Shown: one piece after another, positions 6,911 to 6,912 of the stretch | How the letters are laid out: each line of letters opens with the position of its first letter | Position numbering within the stretch: position 1 is the stretch's first letter | Origin: Candidatus Staskawiczbacteria bacterium | GTDB taxonomy: Bacteria; Patescibacteriota; Minisyncoccia; Minisyncoccales; Staskawiczbacteraceae | DNA: 6,912 nt | Assembly (NCBI GenBank): GCA_903913175.1 | Contig: CAIWKF010000008.1 | Coordinates: 1 to 6,912 of the forward strand | Reading direction: 5' to 3' | The notes under the pieces: generated by a model | Database searches by the model: none | What the model was told of the DNA's origin: nothing | What the model saw: only the letters and a program-made list of their open reading frames with translations | Translations under genes and position numbers: made by a program

Positions 6911-6912
6911 AC

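Noticed and set aside
1..6912. Genes on the plus strand
   Set aside because: All strong coding signals (leaders, domain motifs, catalytic motifs) are on the minus strand and cover nearly the whole window.
1..6912. Alternative genetic code (UGA read as Gly or Trp), known in some CPR groups
   Set aside because: All five ORFs read through without internal TGA; Trp is TGG throughout the parts translated, and TGA serves as a stop at 6494-6496.

Overview
All five genes in this window read right to left on the minus strand. They lie almost end to end, with junctions of -4, +9, +14 and -1 nt, and no non-coding stretch approaches 300 bases. The DNA is AT-rich and the genes use the standard code. The three pilin-like genes read like those of Candidate Phyla Radiation (Patescibacteria, e.g. 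Parcubacteria) genomes. The reasons are large prepilin-type proteins carrying carboxypeptidase-regulatory-like domains, and a PilX-like protein with an 'AEAGINYY' motif followed by a Pro/Tyr/Gly/Asp-rich stretch. That lineage call is recognition of style, not a database result.

In transcription order the window starts at the right edge with an unrecognised small acidic/lysine-rich ORF (6494-6910), possibly cut at its 5' end. It overlaps by 4 nt a D12-class DNA adenine methyltransferase (5430-6497) that resembles the FokI-type methylases. After 9 nt comes a 1,094-residue prepilin-type protein (2136-5420), the most striking object here. Its class III leader and pilin helix carry carboxypeptidase-regulatory-like domains, an InlB-like repeat, a DUF2341 domain, a LamG (concanavalin-A-like) domain, a second InlB-like repeat and a C-terminal beta-rich tail. 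After 14 nt comes a 216-residue PilW/GspJ-like pseudopilin (1471-2121). Its stop shares one base with the start of a PilX/GspK-like protein (1-1471) that runs off the left edge after 490 residues.

The three pilin genes follow the order pilV-pilW-pilX (gspI-gspJ-gspK), the minor pilins that form the tip of a type IV pilus or type II secretion pseudopilus. The third lacks the conserved Glu at mature position 5, as GspK does. My working model is a minor-pilin tip whose V/I-type subunit is itself a large adhesin, displaying a LamG/DUF2341 module for surface or host-cell binding. The methyltransferase and the ORF upstream may be a separate modification or defence module that sits in front of the pilin genes. 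Those two genes are clearly more AT-rich than the left part of the window. A weak sigma-70-like promoter candidate lies in the last codons of the methyltransferase gene.

I saw no tRNA, rRNA, CRISPR array, insertion sequence or convincing terminator.
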